Shown here: in pieces, positions 47,737 through 56,559 of the stretch
Layout: the number at the start of each line of letters is the position of its first letter
Numbering within the stretch: the stretch's first letter is position 1
Assembly: GCF_024764775.1 (NCBI RefSeq)
Contig: NZ_JALIGC010000039.1
Location: 248,001-312,000 of the forward strand
From: Scandinavium manionii
GTDB lineage: Bacteria > Pseudomonadota > Gammaproteobacteria > Enterobacterales > Enterobacteriaceae
Direction of reading: 5' to 3'
Length of the DNA stretch: 64,000 nt
Position numbers and translations under genes: made by a program
The notes under the pieces: generated by a model
What the model was told of the DNA's origin: nothing
Seen by the model: only the letters and a program-made list of their open reading frames with translations
Databases searched by the model: none

Positions 47737-49542
47737 ATGGTGAACAATATGACCGATTTAACCGCGCACGAAGCTGCCGAATGGCAGACCCGGGATCATC
47801 TCGATGACCCGGTGATTGGCGAACTGCGCAACCGTTTTGGGCCGGATGCCTTTACCGTTCAGCCGACCCGCACCGGGGTACCCGTTGTTTGGGTTAAGCG
47901 CGAACAGTTACTGGAAGTGGTCGATTTCCTCAAGAGATTGCCAAAGCCTTACGTCATGCTGTTTGATTTACACGGCATGGACGAGCGTCTGCGCACACAC
48001 CGTGACGGGTTACCCGCCGCGGATTTTTCCGTTTTCTACCATCTCATGTCTATCGACCGCAACCGCGACATCATGCTCAAGGTTGCGCTGTCTGAGAACG
48101 ACCTGAATGTGCCGACGGTGACCAAACTTTTCCCTAACGCCAACTGGTATGAGCGTGAAACCTGGGAAATGTTCGGAATTAACATCGAGGGCCACCCGAA
48201 TCTGCGTCGCATCATGATGCCGGATACCTGGGAAGGGCACCCGCTGCGTAAAGACTACCCGGCTCGCGCCACCGAATTCGATCCGTTTGAGCTGACCAAA
48301 GCCAAGCAGGATCTGGAGATGGAAGCGCTGACCTTCAAGCCTGAAGACTGGGGCATGAAACGCAGTACCGAAAACGAGGACTTCATGTTCCTCAACCTCG
48401 GCCCTAACCACCCGTCTGCGCACGGTGCGTTCCGTATCATTCTGCAGCTGGATGGCGAAGAGATTGTCGACTGTGTTCCGGATATCGGTTACCACCACCG
48501 TGGTGCTGAGAAAATGGGCGAGCGTCAGTCCTGGCACAGTTACATTCCGTACACCGACCGTATCGAGTACCTCGGCGGCTGCGTGAACGAAATGCCATAC
48601 GTGCTGGCCGTTGAAAAACTGGCCGGGATCAAAGTGCCTGAGCGCGTTGATGTTATCCGCGTCATGCTCTCTGAACTGTTCCGTATCAACAGCCACCTGC
48701 TGTATATCTCCACCTTCATTCAGGACGTCGGTGCCATGACGCCGGTGTTCTTCGCCTTCACCGACCGTCAAAAAATCTACGATCTGGTCGAAGCGATCAC
48801 CGGTTTCCGTATGCACCCGGCCTGGTTCCGTATCGGCGGCGTTGCACACGACCTGCCGCGTGGCTGGGAGCGTCTGCTGCGTGAGTTCCTCGACTGGATG
48901 CCGAAGCGTCTGGCTTCTTACGAGAAAGCCGCGCTGCGCAACTCCATTCTGAAAGGCCGTTCTCAGGGCGTTGCCGCGTACACCGCGAAAGAAGCGCTGG
49001 AGTGGGGCACCACCGGTGCTGGCCTGCGTGCTACCGGGATCGACTTCGACGTGCGTAAGGCGCGTCCGTACTCTGGATATGAAAACTTCGACTTCGAAAT
49101 CCCGGTTGGCGGCGGTGTATCCGACTGTTACACCCGCGTGATGCTGAAAGTGGAAGAGCTGCGCCAGAGCCTGCGCATTCTTGAACAGTGTTACAAGAAC
49201 ATGCCGGAAGGCCCGTTCAAAGCGGATCACCCGCTGACGACGCCGCCACCGAAAGAGCGCACGCTGCAGCATATCGAAACCCTGATCACTCACTTCCTGC
49301 AGGTTTCCTGGGGTCCGGTCATGCCGGCCAACGAATCCTTCCAGATGGTTGAGGCGACTAAGGGCATCAACAGTTACTACCTGACAAGCGACGGCAGCAC
49401 CATGAGCTACCGTACCCGTATTCGTACGCCGAGCTATGCGCACTTGCAGCAGATCCCGGCCGCGATCCGCGGAAGCCTGGTTTCGGACCTGATCGTTTAT
49501 CTGGGTAGTATCGATTTTGTTATGTCAGATGTGGACCGCTAA
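47737..49542 (+). CDS. nuoC: NADH-quinone oxidoreductase subunit C/D (fused)
   Basis: A 601-residue fusion of the NuoC (30-kDa) and NuoD (49-kDa) subunits, as usual in Enterobacteriaceae. The NuoC part ends near 190 (GHPLRKDYPARATEFDPFEL). The NuoD part contains GPNHPSAHGAFRIILQLDGE and IGYHHRGAEKMGERQSWHSY, which form part of the quinone-binding site next to N2. ATG 47737 begins MVNNMTDLTAHEA; a second ATG is at residue 5. The gene is 89 bp after nuoB. Confidence 0.98.
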   Translation: MVNNMTDLTAHEAAEWQTRDHLDDPVIGELRNRFGPDAFTVQPTRTGVPVVWVKREQLLEVVDFLKRLPKPYVMLFDLHGMDERLRTHRDGLPAADFSVFYHLMSIDRNRDIMLKVALSENDLNVPTVTKLFPNANWYERETWEMFGINIEGHPNLRRIMMPDTWEGHPLRKDYPARATEFDPFELTKAKQDLEMEALTFKPEDWGMKRSTENEDFMFLNLGPNHPSAHGAFRIILQLDGEEIVDCVPDIGYHHRGAEKMGERQSWHSYIPYTDRIEYLGGCVNEMPYVLAVEKLAGIKVPERVDVIRVMLSELFRINSHLLYISTFIQDVGAMTPVFFAFTDRQKIYDLVEAITGFRMHPAWFRIGGVAHDLPRGWERLLREFLDWMPKRLASYEKAALRNSILKGRSQGVAAYTAKEALEWGTTGAGLRATGIDFDVRKARPYSGYENFDFEIPVGGGVSDCYTRVMLKVEELRQSLRILEQCYKNMPEGPFKADHPLTTPPPKERTLQHIETLITHFLQVSWGPVMPANESFQMVEATKGINSYYLTSDGSTMSYRTRIRTPSYAHLQQIPAAIRGSLVSDLIVYLGSIDFVMSDVDR

Positions 49543-49544
49543 TT

Positions 49545-50045
49545 ATGCACGAGAATCAACAACCACAAACCGAGGCTTTTGAGCTGAGTGCGGCTGAGCG
49601 TGACGCTATCGAGCACGAAAAGCATCACTACGAAGATCCGCGTGCGGCGTCCATTGAAGCGCTGAAGATCGTTCAGAAGCAGCGTGGCTGGGTGCCGGAT
49701 GGGGCCATTTACGCCATCGCAGACGTGCTGGGTATCCCGGCAAGTGACGTCGAAGGTGTGGCGACGTTCTACAGCCAAATTTTCCGCCAGCCGGTTGGCC
49801 GCCACGTGATTCGCTACTGCGACAGCGTGGTTTGTCATATCACGGGCTATCAGGGTATTCAGGCGGCACTTGAGCAAAAGCTCAACATCAAGCCGGGCCA
49901 GACCACCTTTGATGGACGTTTCACCCTCCTGCCAACCTGTTGTCTCGGCAACTGTGACAAAGGGCCGAACATGATGATTGATGAGGATACTCACAGCCAT
50001 CTGACGCCGGAGGCGATCCCTGATCTGCTGGAGCGGTATAAATGA
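49545..50045 (+). CDS. nuoE: NADH-quinone oxidoreductase subunit E
   Basis: The 24-kDa subunit of the NADH dehydrogenase arm, 166 residues, with the N1a [2Fe-2S] ligands Cys92 and Cys97 (YCDSVVCHITG) and Cys133 and Cys137 (PTCCLGNCDKGPN). Its start follows the nuoC stop by 2 bp. Its stop overlaps the nuoF start by 4 bp. Confidence 0.98.
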   Translation: MHENQQPQTEAFELSAAERDAIEHEKHHYEDPRAASIEALKIVQKQRGWVPDGAIYAIADVLGIPASDVEGVATFYSQIFRQPVGRHVIRYCDSVVCHITGYQGIQAALEQKLNIKPGQTTFDGRFTLLPTCCLGNCDKGPNMMIDEDTHSHLTPEAIPDLLERYK

Positions 50046-51379
50046 AAAACATTACCATGACTCCTGAAACGCACCCGCTGACATGGCGCCTGCGTGAAGA
50101 CAAACAGCCGGTTTGGCTCGAAGAATATGAGAGCAAAAACGGCTATGCCGGGGCGCGTAAAGCCCTGAGCAGCCTGGCACCTGATGAAATCGTCAATCAG
50201 GTTAAAGACGCGGGCCTGAAAGGGCGCGGCGGCGCGGGCTTTTCCACTGGTCTGAAGTGGAGCCTGATGCCGAAAGACGAATCCATGAACATCCGTTACC
50301 TGCTGTGTAACGCTGATGAAATGGAGCCGGGCACCTATAAAGACCGCCTGTTGATGGAGCAGCTGCCGCACCTGTTGGTGGAAGGCATGCTGATTTCCGC
50401 GTTTGCGCTGAAAGCGTATCGCGGCTACATCTTCCTGCGTGGCGAATACATCGAAGCCGCTGTTCACCTGCGTCGTGCGATTGCCGAAGCGACCGAAGCC
50501 GGTCTGCTCGGGAAAAACATCCTCGGGTCCGGTTTCGATTTCGAACTGATCGTTCACACCGGGGCAGGGCGTTATATCTGTGGTGAAGAAACCGCGTTGA
50601 TTAACTCCCTCGAAGGTCGTCGTGCCAACCCACGTTCCAAGCCGCCATTCCCGGCGAGCTCCGGCGTCTGGGGTAAACCGACCTGTGTGAACAACGTAGA
50701 AACCCTCTGCAACGTCCCGGCCATTCTCGCGAACGGCGTGGAGTGGTACCAGAACATCTCGAAAAGCAAAGATGCGGGTACCAAGCTGATGGGCTTCTCC
50801 GGTCGCGTGAAGAATCCAGGCGTATGGGAGCTGCCGTTTGGCACCACTGCGCGTGAAATTCTTGAAGACTACGCGGGCGGTATGCGTGATGGCCTGAAAT
50901 TCAAAGCCTGGCAGCCAGGCGGCGCGGGAACCGACTTCCTGACCGAATCGCACCTCGATTTGCCGATGGAGTTTGAAAGCATCGGTAAAGCGGGCAGCCG
51001 TTTAGGTACGGCGCTGGCGATGGCCGTTGACCATGAAATTGGCATGGTCGGGCTGGTGCGTAACCTGGAAGAGTTCTTCGCCCGCGAATCCTGCGGCTGG
51101 TGTACGCCATGCCGTGATGGTCTGCCGTGGAGCGTGAAAATTCTGCGTGCTATCGAGCGGGGCGAAGGCCAGCCGGGCGACATCGAGACACTTGAGCAAC
51201 TGTGTCGATCACTCGGTCCGGGCAAAACCTTCTGCGCGCACGCACCTGGCGCGGTTGAACCGCTGCAGAGTGCGATTAAATATTTCCGCGATGAATTCGA
51301 AGCAGGCATCAAGCAGCAGTTCAGCAATACCCATGCGATTGGTGGGATCCAGCCAAACCTGCTGAAGACGCGCTGGTAA
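50042..51379 (+). CDS. nuoF: NADH-quinone oxidoreductase subunit F
   Basis: The 445-residue subunit that binds NADH, FMN and cluster N3. The FMN/NADH glycine-rich loop is LKGRGGAGFSTGLKWSL, with GRYICGEETALINSLEGRR next. The N3 ligands are in ESCGWCTPCRDG (three Cys near 351-357) and the fourth in GKTFCAHAPGA. ATG 50042 lies in the nuoE stop (ATGA). The start reads MKNITMTPETHPLTWRL. Confidence 0.98.
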   Translation: MKNITMTPETHPLTWRLREDKQPVWLEEYESKNGYAGARKALSSLAPDEIVNQVKDAGLKGRGGAGFSTGLKWSLMPKDESMNIRYLLCNADEMEPGTYKDRLLMEQLPHLLVEGMLISAFALKAYRGYIFLRGEYIEAAVHLRRAIAEATEAGLLGKNILGSGFDFELIVHTGAGRYICGEETALINSLEGRRANPRSKPPFPASSGVWGKPTCVNNVETLCNVPAILANGVEWYQNISKSKDAGTKLMGFSGRVKNPGVWELPFGTTAREILEDYAGGMRDGLKFKAWQPGGAGTDFLTESHLDLPMEFESIGKAGSRLGTALAMAVDHEIGMVGLVRNLEEFFARESCGWCTPCRDGLPWSVKILRAIERGEGQPGDIETLEQLCRSLGPGKTFCAHAPGAVEPLQSAIKYFRDEFEAGIKQQFSNTHAIGGIQPNLLKTRW

Positions 51380-51436
51380 CGATCTGAGTTTTTTGATTAA
51401 CGCCTGGTTTCGACCGGGCCAACTGGAAGCACGCTA

Positions 51437-54163
51437 ATGGCTACGATTCATGTAGACGGCAAAGAATACGAGGTCAACGGAGCGGACAACCTGTTACAGG
51501 CTTGCCTCTCTCACGGCCTTGATATTCCCTATTTTTGCTGGCATCCGGCGCTGGGAAGCGTTGGCGCCTGCCGCCAGTGTGCGGTGAAGCAATATCAAAA
51601 CGCGGAAGACACGCGTGGCCGCCTGGTGATGTCCTGTATGACACCGGCATCCGACGGCACCTTTATTTCTATTGATGACGAAGAAGCGAAGCAGTTCCGC
51701 GAAAGCGTTGTCGAGTGGTTGATGACCAACCACCCGCACGACTGTCCGGTCTGTGAAGAGGGCGGCAACTGTCACCTGCAGGATATGACCGTCATGACCG
51801 GTCATAGCTTCCGTCGTTATCGTTTCACCAAACGTACCCATCGTAACCAGGACCTGGGGCCGTTCATCTCTCACGAAATGAACCGCTGCATCGCCTGTTA
51901 CCGCTGTGTGCGTTATTACAAAGATTACGCCGACGGCCCGGATCTGGGTGTTTATGGCGCGCATGACAACGTCTATTTCGGACGTCCGGAAGATGGCACG
52001 CTGGAGAGCGAATTCTCCGGTAACCTCGTTGAAATCTGCCCGACCGGCGTTTTCACCGACAAAACACACTCCGAACGCTACAACCGTAAATGGGACATGC
52101 AGTTTGCGCCAAGCATCTGCCAGCAGTGTTCTCTGGGTTGTAACACCAGCCCGGGTGAGCGCTACGGCGAACTGCGTCGTATCGAAAACCGTTATAACGG
52201 TACCGTAAACCATTACTTCCTGTGCGACCGCGGTCGTTTCGGTTATGGCTACGTGAACCTGAAAGACCGTCCGCGTCAGCCGGTCCAGCGTCGCGGTGAC
52301 GACTTCATCACCCTTAACGCCGAGCAGGCGATGCAGGGCGCCGCAGATATTCTGCGTCAGTCGAAGAAAGTCATCGGCATCGGTTCTCCACGCGCAAGCG
52401 TAGAGAGCAACTTCGCGCTGCGTGAACTGGTCGGGGCGGATAACTTCTACACCGGTATCGCCAAAGGTGAACAGGAACGTCTGCAGCTGGCACTGAAAGT
52501 GCTGCGCGAAGGCGGCATCCATACGCCTGCGCTGCGTGACATCGAATCTTACGACGCAGTTCTGGTGCTCGGTGAAGATATCACCCAGACCGGCGCTCGT
52601 GTTGCCCTGGCGGTTCGTCAGGCGGTGAAAGGTAAAGCACGTGAAATGGCAGCGGCCCAGAAAGTGGCTGACTGGCAGATTGCGGCGATCCTCAACATCG
52701 GTCAGCGTGCGAAACACCCGCTGTTCGTGACTAACGTCGACAACACCCGTCTGGACGACATCGCGGCGTGGACCTACTGCGCACCGGTTGAAGACCAGGC
52801 GCGTTTAGGTTTCGCTATCGCCCACGCGCTGGATAACAGTGCGCCAGCGGTTGAAGGCCTGAGCAACGATCTTAAAGGCAAAGTGGACGTCATCGTACAG
52901 GCGCTGGCCGGTGCGAAAAAACCTCTGATTGTCTCCGGGACCAACTCCGGCAGCGCCGAAGTGATTCAGGCAGCGGCTAACGTCGCTAAAGCCCTGAAAG
53001 GCCGCGGTTCAGACGTCGGTGTGACCATGATTGCCCGTGCGGTGAACAGCGTTGGACTCGGCATGATTGGCGGCGGATCGCTTGAAGAAGCCTTAGACGA
53101 GCTGGAATCCGGTTCTGCTGATGCCGTTGTGGTGCTGGAAAACGATCTGCACCGTCACGCTTCTGCTGCCCGCGTTGATGCTGCACTGTCCAAAGCACCG
53201 CTGGTGATGGTGATTGACCATCAGCGCACCGCGATTATGGACAAAGCCCATCTGGTGCTGTCCGCGGCGAGCTTCGCAGAAAGCGACGGAACGGTCATCA
53301 ACAACGAAGGCCGCGCTCAGCGTTTCTTCCAGGTTTACGATCCGTCTTATTACGACAGCAACATCATCATGCTGGAAAGCTGGCGCTGGCTGCATTCGCT
53401 GCACAGCACCTTAGAAAGCCGTGAAGTTGACTGGACCCAACTGGATCACGTTATTGACGCCGCCGTGGCTGCAATGCCGCAGCTGGCAGGCATCAAAGAT
53501 GCTGCGCCTGATGCATCGTTCCGTATTCGTGGTCAGAAATTGTCTCGTTCGCCGATTCGCTCCAGCGGTCGTACCGCGATGCGCGCGGATATCAGCGTGC
53601 ACGAGCCACGTCAGCCGCAGGATAAAGACACCATGTTCGCCTTCTCCATGGAAGGGAACAACCAGCCAACGGCTGCACGTTCGCAAATTCCATTTGCGTG
53701 GGCACCAGGCTGGAACTCCCCGCAGGCATGGAACAAGTTCCAGGCTGAAGTGGGTGGTCATCTGCGTAACGGCGATCCGGGCGTGCGTCTGATTGAAGCG
53801 TCTGAAAACGGTCTGGCTTACTTCGAGCAGGTTCCGGCCAGCTTCGAAGCGCAGGACGGTCAATGGCGTATCGCGCCTTACTATCACCTGTTCGGCAGTG
53901 ATGAAATGTCACAGCGTTCGCCGGTCTTCCAGAGCCGTATGCCGCAGCCGTACATCAAGCTCAATCCGGCCGATGCCGCGAAGCTTGGCGTCAACGCGGG
54001 TGCACAGCTGGCTATCAGCTACGACGGTCAGACCATCAACCTGCCGCTGGTGCTTTCCGATGCACTGACAGCAGGGCAGGTCGGTCTGCCAATGGGTATG
54101 CCGGGTATTGCGCCAGTGCTGGCGGGTGCGCGTATTGAAAATCTGCAGGAGGCGAAAGCATGA
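51437..54163 (+). CDS. nuoG: NADH-quinone oxidoreductase subunit G
   Basis: The largest subunit, 908 residues. The N-terminal [2Fe-2S] ferredoxin domain binds N1b (CWHPALGSVGACRQCAVKQ). Next come the His-ligated N5 region (HPHDCPVCEEGGNCHLQD) and N4 (CIACYRCVRYYKDY). The N7 site typical of enterobacteria is present (CQQCSLGCNTSPGE). The remainder is a molybdopterin-oxidoreductase-like domain without cofactor. ATG 51437 follows AACTGGAAGCACGCTA. The stop overlaps nuoH by 4 bp. Confidence 0.98.
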   Translation: MATIHVDGKEYEVNGADNLLQACLSHGLDIPYFCWHPALGSVGACRQCAVKQYQNAEDTRGRLVMSCMTPASDGTFISIDDEEAKQFRESVVEWLMTNHPHDCPVCEEGGNCHLQDMTVMTGHSFRRYRFTKRTHRNQDLGPFISHEMNRCIACYRCVRYYKDYADGPDLGVYGAHDNVYFGRPEDGTLESEFSGNLVEICPTGVFTDKTHSERYNRKWDMQFAPSICQQCSLGCNTSPGERYGELRRIENRYNGTVNHYFLCDRGRFGYGYVNLKDRPRQPVQRRGDDFITLNAEQAMQGAADILRQSKKVIGIGSPRASVESNFALRELVGADNFYTGIAKGEQERLQLALKVLREGGIHTPALRDIESYDAVLVLGEDITQTGARVALAVRQAVKGKAREMAAAQKVADWQIAAILNIGQRAKHPLFVTNVDNTRLDDIAAWTYCAPVEDQARLGFAIAHALDNSAPAVEGLSNDLKGKVDVIVQALAGAKKPLIVSGTNSGSAEVIQAAANVAKALKGRGSDVGVTMIARAVNSVGLGMIGGGSLEEALDELESGSADAVVVLENDLHRHASAARVDAALSKAPLVMVIDHQRTAIMDKAHLVLSAASFAESDGTVINNEGRAQRFFQVYDPSYYDSNIIMLESWRWLHSLHSTLESREVDWTQLDHVIDAAVAAMPQLAGIKDAAPDASFRIRGQKLSRSPIRSSGRTAMRADISVHEPRQPQDKDTMFAFSMEGNNQPTAARSQIPFAWAPGWNSPQAWNKFQAEVGGHLRNGDPGVRLIEASENGLAYFEQVPASFEAQDGQWRIAPYYHLFGSDEMSQRSPVFQSRMPQPYIKLNPADAAKLGVNAGAQLAISYDGQTINLPLVLSDALTAGQVGLPMGMPGIAPVLAGARIENLQEAKA

Positions 54164-55137
54164 GTTGGTTAACACCGGATGTTATCGACATTCTGTTAAG
54201 CATCCTGAAAGCGGTCGTCATTCTGCTGGTGGTCGTCACCTGTGGTGCGTTCATGAGCTTTGGTGAACGTCGTCTGCTCGGTCTGTTCCAGAACCGTTAC
54301 GGACCGAACCGCGTAGGCTGGGGGGGTTCACTCCAGCTGGTGGCGGACATGATCAAGATGTTCTTCAAAGAGGACTGGATCCCGAAATTCACCGACAAGG
54401 TTATCTTTACCCTTGCGCCGGTGATCGCGTTCACCTCTTTGCTGCTGTCGTTCGCTATCGTCCCGGTCAGTCCGACCTGGGTGGTTGCTGACCTCAACAT
54501 CGGTATCCTGTTCTTCCTGATGATGGCAGGCCTGGCGGTTTACGCGGTGCTGTTCGCGGGCTGGTCGAGTAACAACAAATACTCGCTGCTCGGTGCGATG
54601 CGTGCTTCGGCGCAGACCCTGAGCTACGAAGTGTTCCTCGGCTTATCGCTGATGGGTGTTGTGGCGCAGGCTGGCTCCTTCAACATGACCGATATCGTTA
54701 ATAACCAGGCGCACCTGTGGAACGTGATCCCGCAGTTCTTCGGCTTCATCACTTTCGCCATCGCGGGCGTAGCGGTATGTCACCGTCACCCGTTTGACCA
54801 GCCGGAAGCGGAGCAGGAACTGGCCGACGGTTACCACATTGAATATTCCGGCATGAAGTTCGGTCTGTTCTTCGTCGGCGAATACATCGGTATTGTCACC
54901 GTTTCAGCGCTGATCGTCACACTGTTCTTCGGTGGCTGGCAGGGTCCGTTCTTACCACCATTCATCTGGTTCGCGCTGAAAACCGCGTTCTTCATGATGA
55001 TGTTCATTTTGATCCGTGCAGCATTGCCGCGTCCGCGTTATGACCAGGTAATGTCCTTCGGCTGGAAAATCTGCCTGCCGCTGACGCTGATCAACTTGTT
55101 GGTAACGGCGGCTGTCATTCTCTGGCAGGCGCAATAA
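54160..55137 (+). CDS. nuoH: NADH-quinone oxidoreductase subunit H
   Basis: The 325-residue membrane subunit (ND1 homolog) that forms the quinone tunnel at the arm junction. Conserved motifs are GERRLLGLFQNRYGPNRVGW, DMIKMFFKEDWIPKFTDK and HPFDQPEAEQELADGYHIEY, an acidic loop facing the quinone site. Eight membrane helices are expected. A run of seven G (54320-54326) codes for part of VGWGGS. The start ATG is in the nuoG stop. Confidence 0.98.
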   Translation: MSWLTPDVIDILLSILKAVVILLVVVTCGAFMSFGERRLLGLFQNRYGPNRVGWGGSLQLVADMIKMFFKEDWIPKFTDKVIFTLAPVIAFTSLLLSFAIVPVSPTWVVADLNIGILFFLMMAGLAVYAVLFAGWSSNNKYSLLGAMRASAQTLSYEVFLGLSLMGVVAQAGSFNMTDIVNNQAHLWNVIPQFFGFITFAIAGVAVCHRHPFDQPEAEQELADGYHIEYSGMKFGLFFVGEYIGIVTVSALIVTLFFGGWQGPFLPPFIWFALKTAFFMMMFILIRAALPRPRYDQVMSFGWKICLPLTLINLLVTAAVILWQAQ

Positions 55138-55151
55138 GGGGCGAATAGACC

Positions 55152-55694
55152 ATGACCTTAAAAGAATTATTAGTGGGCTTTGGCACCCAGGTTCGCAGTA
55201 TCTGCATGATCGGGATGCATGCGTTCGCCAAACGCGAAACGCAGATGTATCCGGAAGAGCCGGTTTATCTGCCGCCGCGCTACCGTGGCCGTATCGTGCT
55301 GACGCGCGATCCGGACGGCTCCGAGCGTTGTGTAGCCTGTAACCTGTGTGCGGTAGCTTGTCCGGTTGGCTGTATCTCTCTGCAAAAAGCAGAGACCAAA
55401 GACGGCCGCTGGTACCCAGAGTTTTTCCGTATTAACTTCTCACGCTGCATTTTCTGCGGTCTGTGTGAAGAAGCGTGCCCAACCACGGCGATTCAGTTGA
55501 CCCCGGATTTCGAACTGGGTGAATACAAGCGTCAGGATCTGGTGTACGAGAAAGAGGATCTGCTGATTTCCGGTCCGGGCAAATACCCGGAATATAACTT
55601 CTACCGGATGGCGGGTATGGCAATCGACGGCAAAGATAAGGGCGAAGCAGAGAACGAAGCCAAGCCTATCGACGTCAAGGGCCTGTTACCGTAA
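55152..55694 (+). CDS. nuoI: NADH-quinone oxidoreductase subunit I
   Basis: A 180-residue peripheral subunit carrying clusters N6a and N6b in two ferredoxin motifs: Cys60, 63, 66, 70 (CVACNLCAVACP) and Cys99, 102, 105, 109 (CIFCGLCEEACP). It passes electrons to N2 in NuoB. ATG 55152 follows GGGGCGAATAGACC, 14 bp after nuoH. Confidence 0.98.
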   Translation: MTLKELLVGFGTQVRSICMIGMHAFAKRETQMYPEEPVYLPPRYRGRIVLTRDPDGSERCVACNLCAVACPVGCISLQKAETKDGRWYPEFFRINFSRCIFCGLCEEACPTTAIQLTPDFELGEYKRQDLVYEKEDLLISGPGKYPEYNFYRMAGMAIDGKDKGEAENEAKPIDVKGLLP

Positions 55695-55705
55695 GGAGAG
55701 GGGCA

Positions 55706-56260
55706 ATGGAATTCGCATTTTATATTTGTGGTCTGGTCGCCATCCTGGCCACGCTACGGGTCATCACGCACACCAATCCGGTGCATGCGTTGTTGTACCT
55801 GATCATCTCACTGCTGGCGATTGCCGGGGTGTTCTTCTCGCTCGGCGCTTACTTCGCCGGTGCGCTGGAGATTATCGTCTACGCCGGGGCCATCATGGTT
55901 CTGTTCGTATTCGTGGTGATGATGCTGAACCTGGGTGGCGCTGAAATCGAACAGGAACGCCAGTGGCTGAAGCCGCAGGTCTGGATTGGGCCTGGTGTGC
56001 TGTCCGTTATCCTGTTGGCGGTGATTGTTTACGGTATCCTGGGCGTGAGCGACCAGGGTATCGAAGGCAACGCTATCAGCGCTAAAGAAGTCGGTATCGC
56101 CCTGTTTGGTCCGTACGTACTGGCGGTGGAGCTGGCCTCAATGCTGCTGCTGGCGGGCCTGGTTGTTGCCTTCCACCTGGGACGCGAAGAGCGTGCCGGT
56201 GAAGTACTGAGCAACCGTTCGAACGATAGCGCGAAAAGAAAACCGGAGGAGCGCGCATGA
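55706..56260 (+). CDS. nuoJ: NADH-quinone oxidoreductase subunit J
   Basis: A 184-residue membrane subunit (ND6 homolog) with about five helices. The pi-bulge helix region reads ALEIIVYAGAIMVLFVFVVM, including the conserved Tyr-Ala-Gly-Ala. The C-terminal tail is charged (SNDSAKRKPEERA). ATG 55706 follows AAGGAGAGGGGCA. Its stop overlaps nuoK by 4 bp. Confidence 0.97.
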   Translation: MEFAFYICGLVAILATLRVITHTNPVHALLYLIISLLAIAGVFFSLGAYFAGALEIIVYAGAIMVLFVFVVMMLNLGGAEIEQERQWLKPQVWIGPGVLSVILLAVIVYGILGVSDQGIEGNAISAKEVGIALFGPYVLAVELASMLLLAGLVVAFHLGREERAGEVLSNRSNDSAKRKPEERA

Positions 56261-56559
56261 TCCCCTTAACACATGGACTGATCCTCGCCGCGATCCTCTT
56301 CGTTCTCGGTCTGACAGGTCTGGTTATCCGTCGCAATCTGCTGTTTATGCTGATCGGTCTGGAAATCATGATTAACGCCGCCGCGCTGGCCTTTGTGGTC
56401 GCTGGCAGCTACTGGGGCCAGACCGACGGTCAGGTAATGTATATCCTCGCTATCAGCCTTGCGGCTGCGGAGGCGAGTATTGGCCTGGCGCTGCTGCTGC
56501 AGCTCCACCGTCGCCGCCAGAACCTGAACATCGATTCAGTAAGTGAGTTGCGTGGATGA
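56257..56559 (+). CDS. nuoK: NADH-quinone oxidoreductase subunit K
   Basis: A 100-residue subunit (ND4L homolog) with three helices. The conserved Glu residues of the proton pathway are in LIGLEIMINAAALAFV and ISLAAAEASIGLALLLQLH. It starts at ATG 56257 within the nuoJ stop, and its stop overlaps the nuoL ATG by 4 bp. Confidence 0.98.
   Translation: MIPLTHGLILAAILFVLGLTGLVIRRNLLFMLIGLEIMINAAALAFVVAGSYWGQTDGQVMYILAISLAAAEASIGLALLLQLHRRRQNLNIDSVSELRG

Noticed and set aside
48010..49443. A 477-codon open frame antisense to nuoC
   Set aside because: Its composition is that of reversed codons (rich in His, Arg, Val, Gln); nuoC/D is fully conserved.
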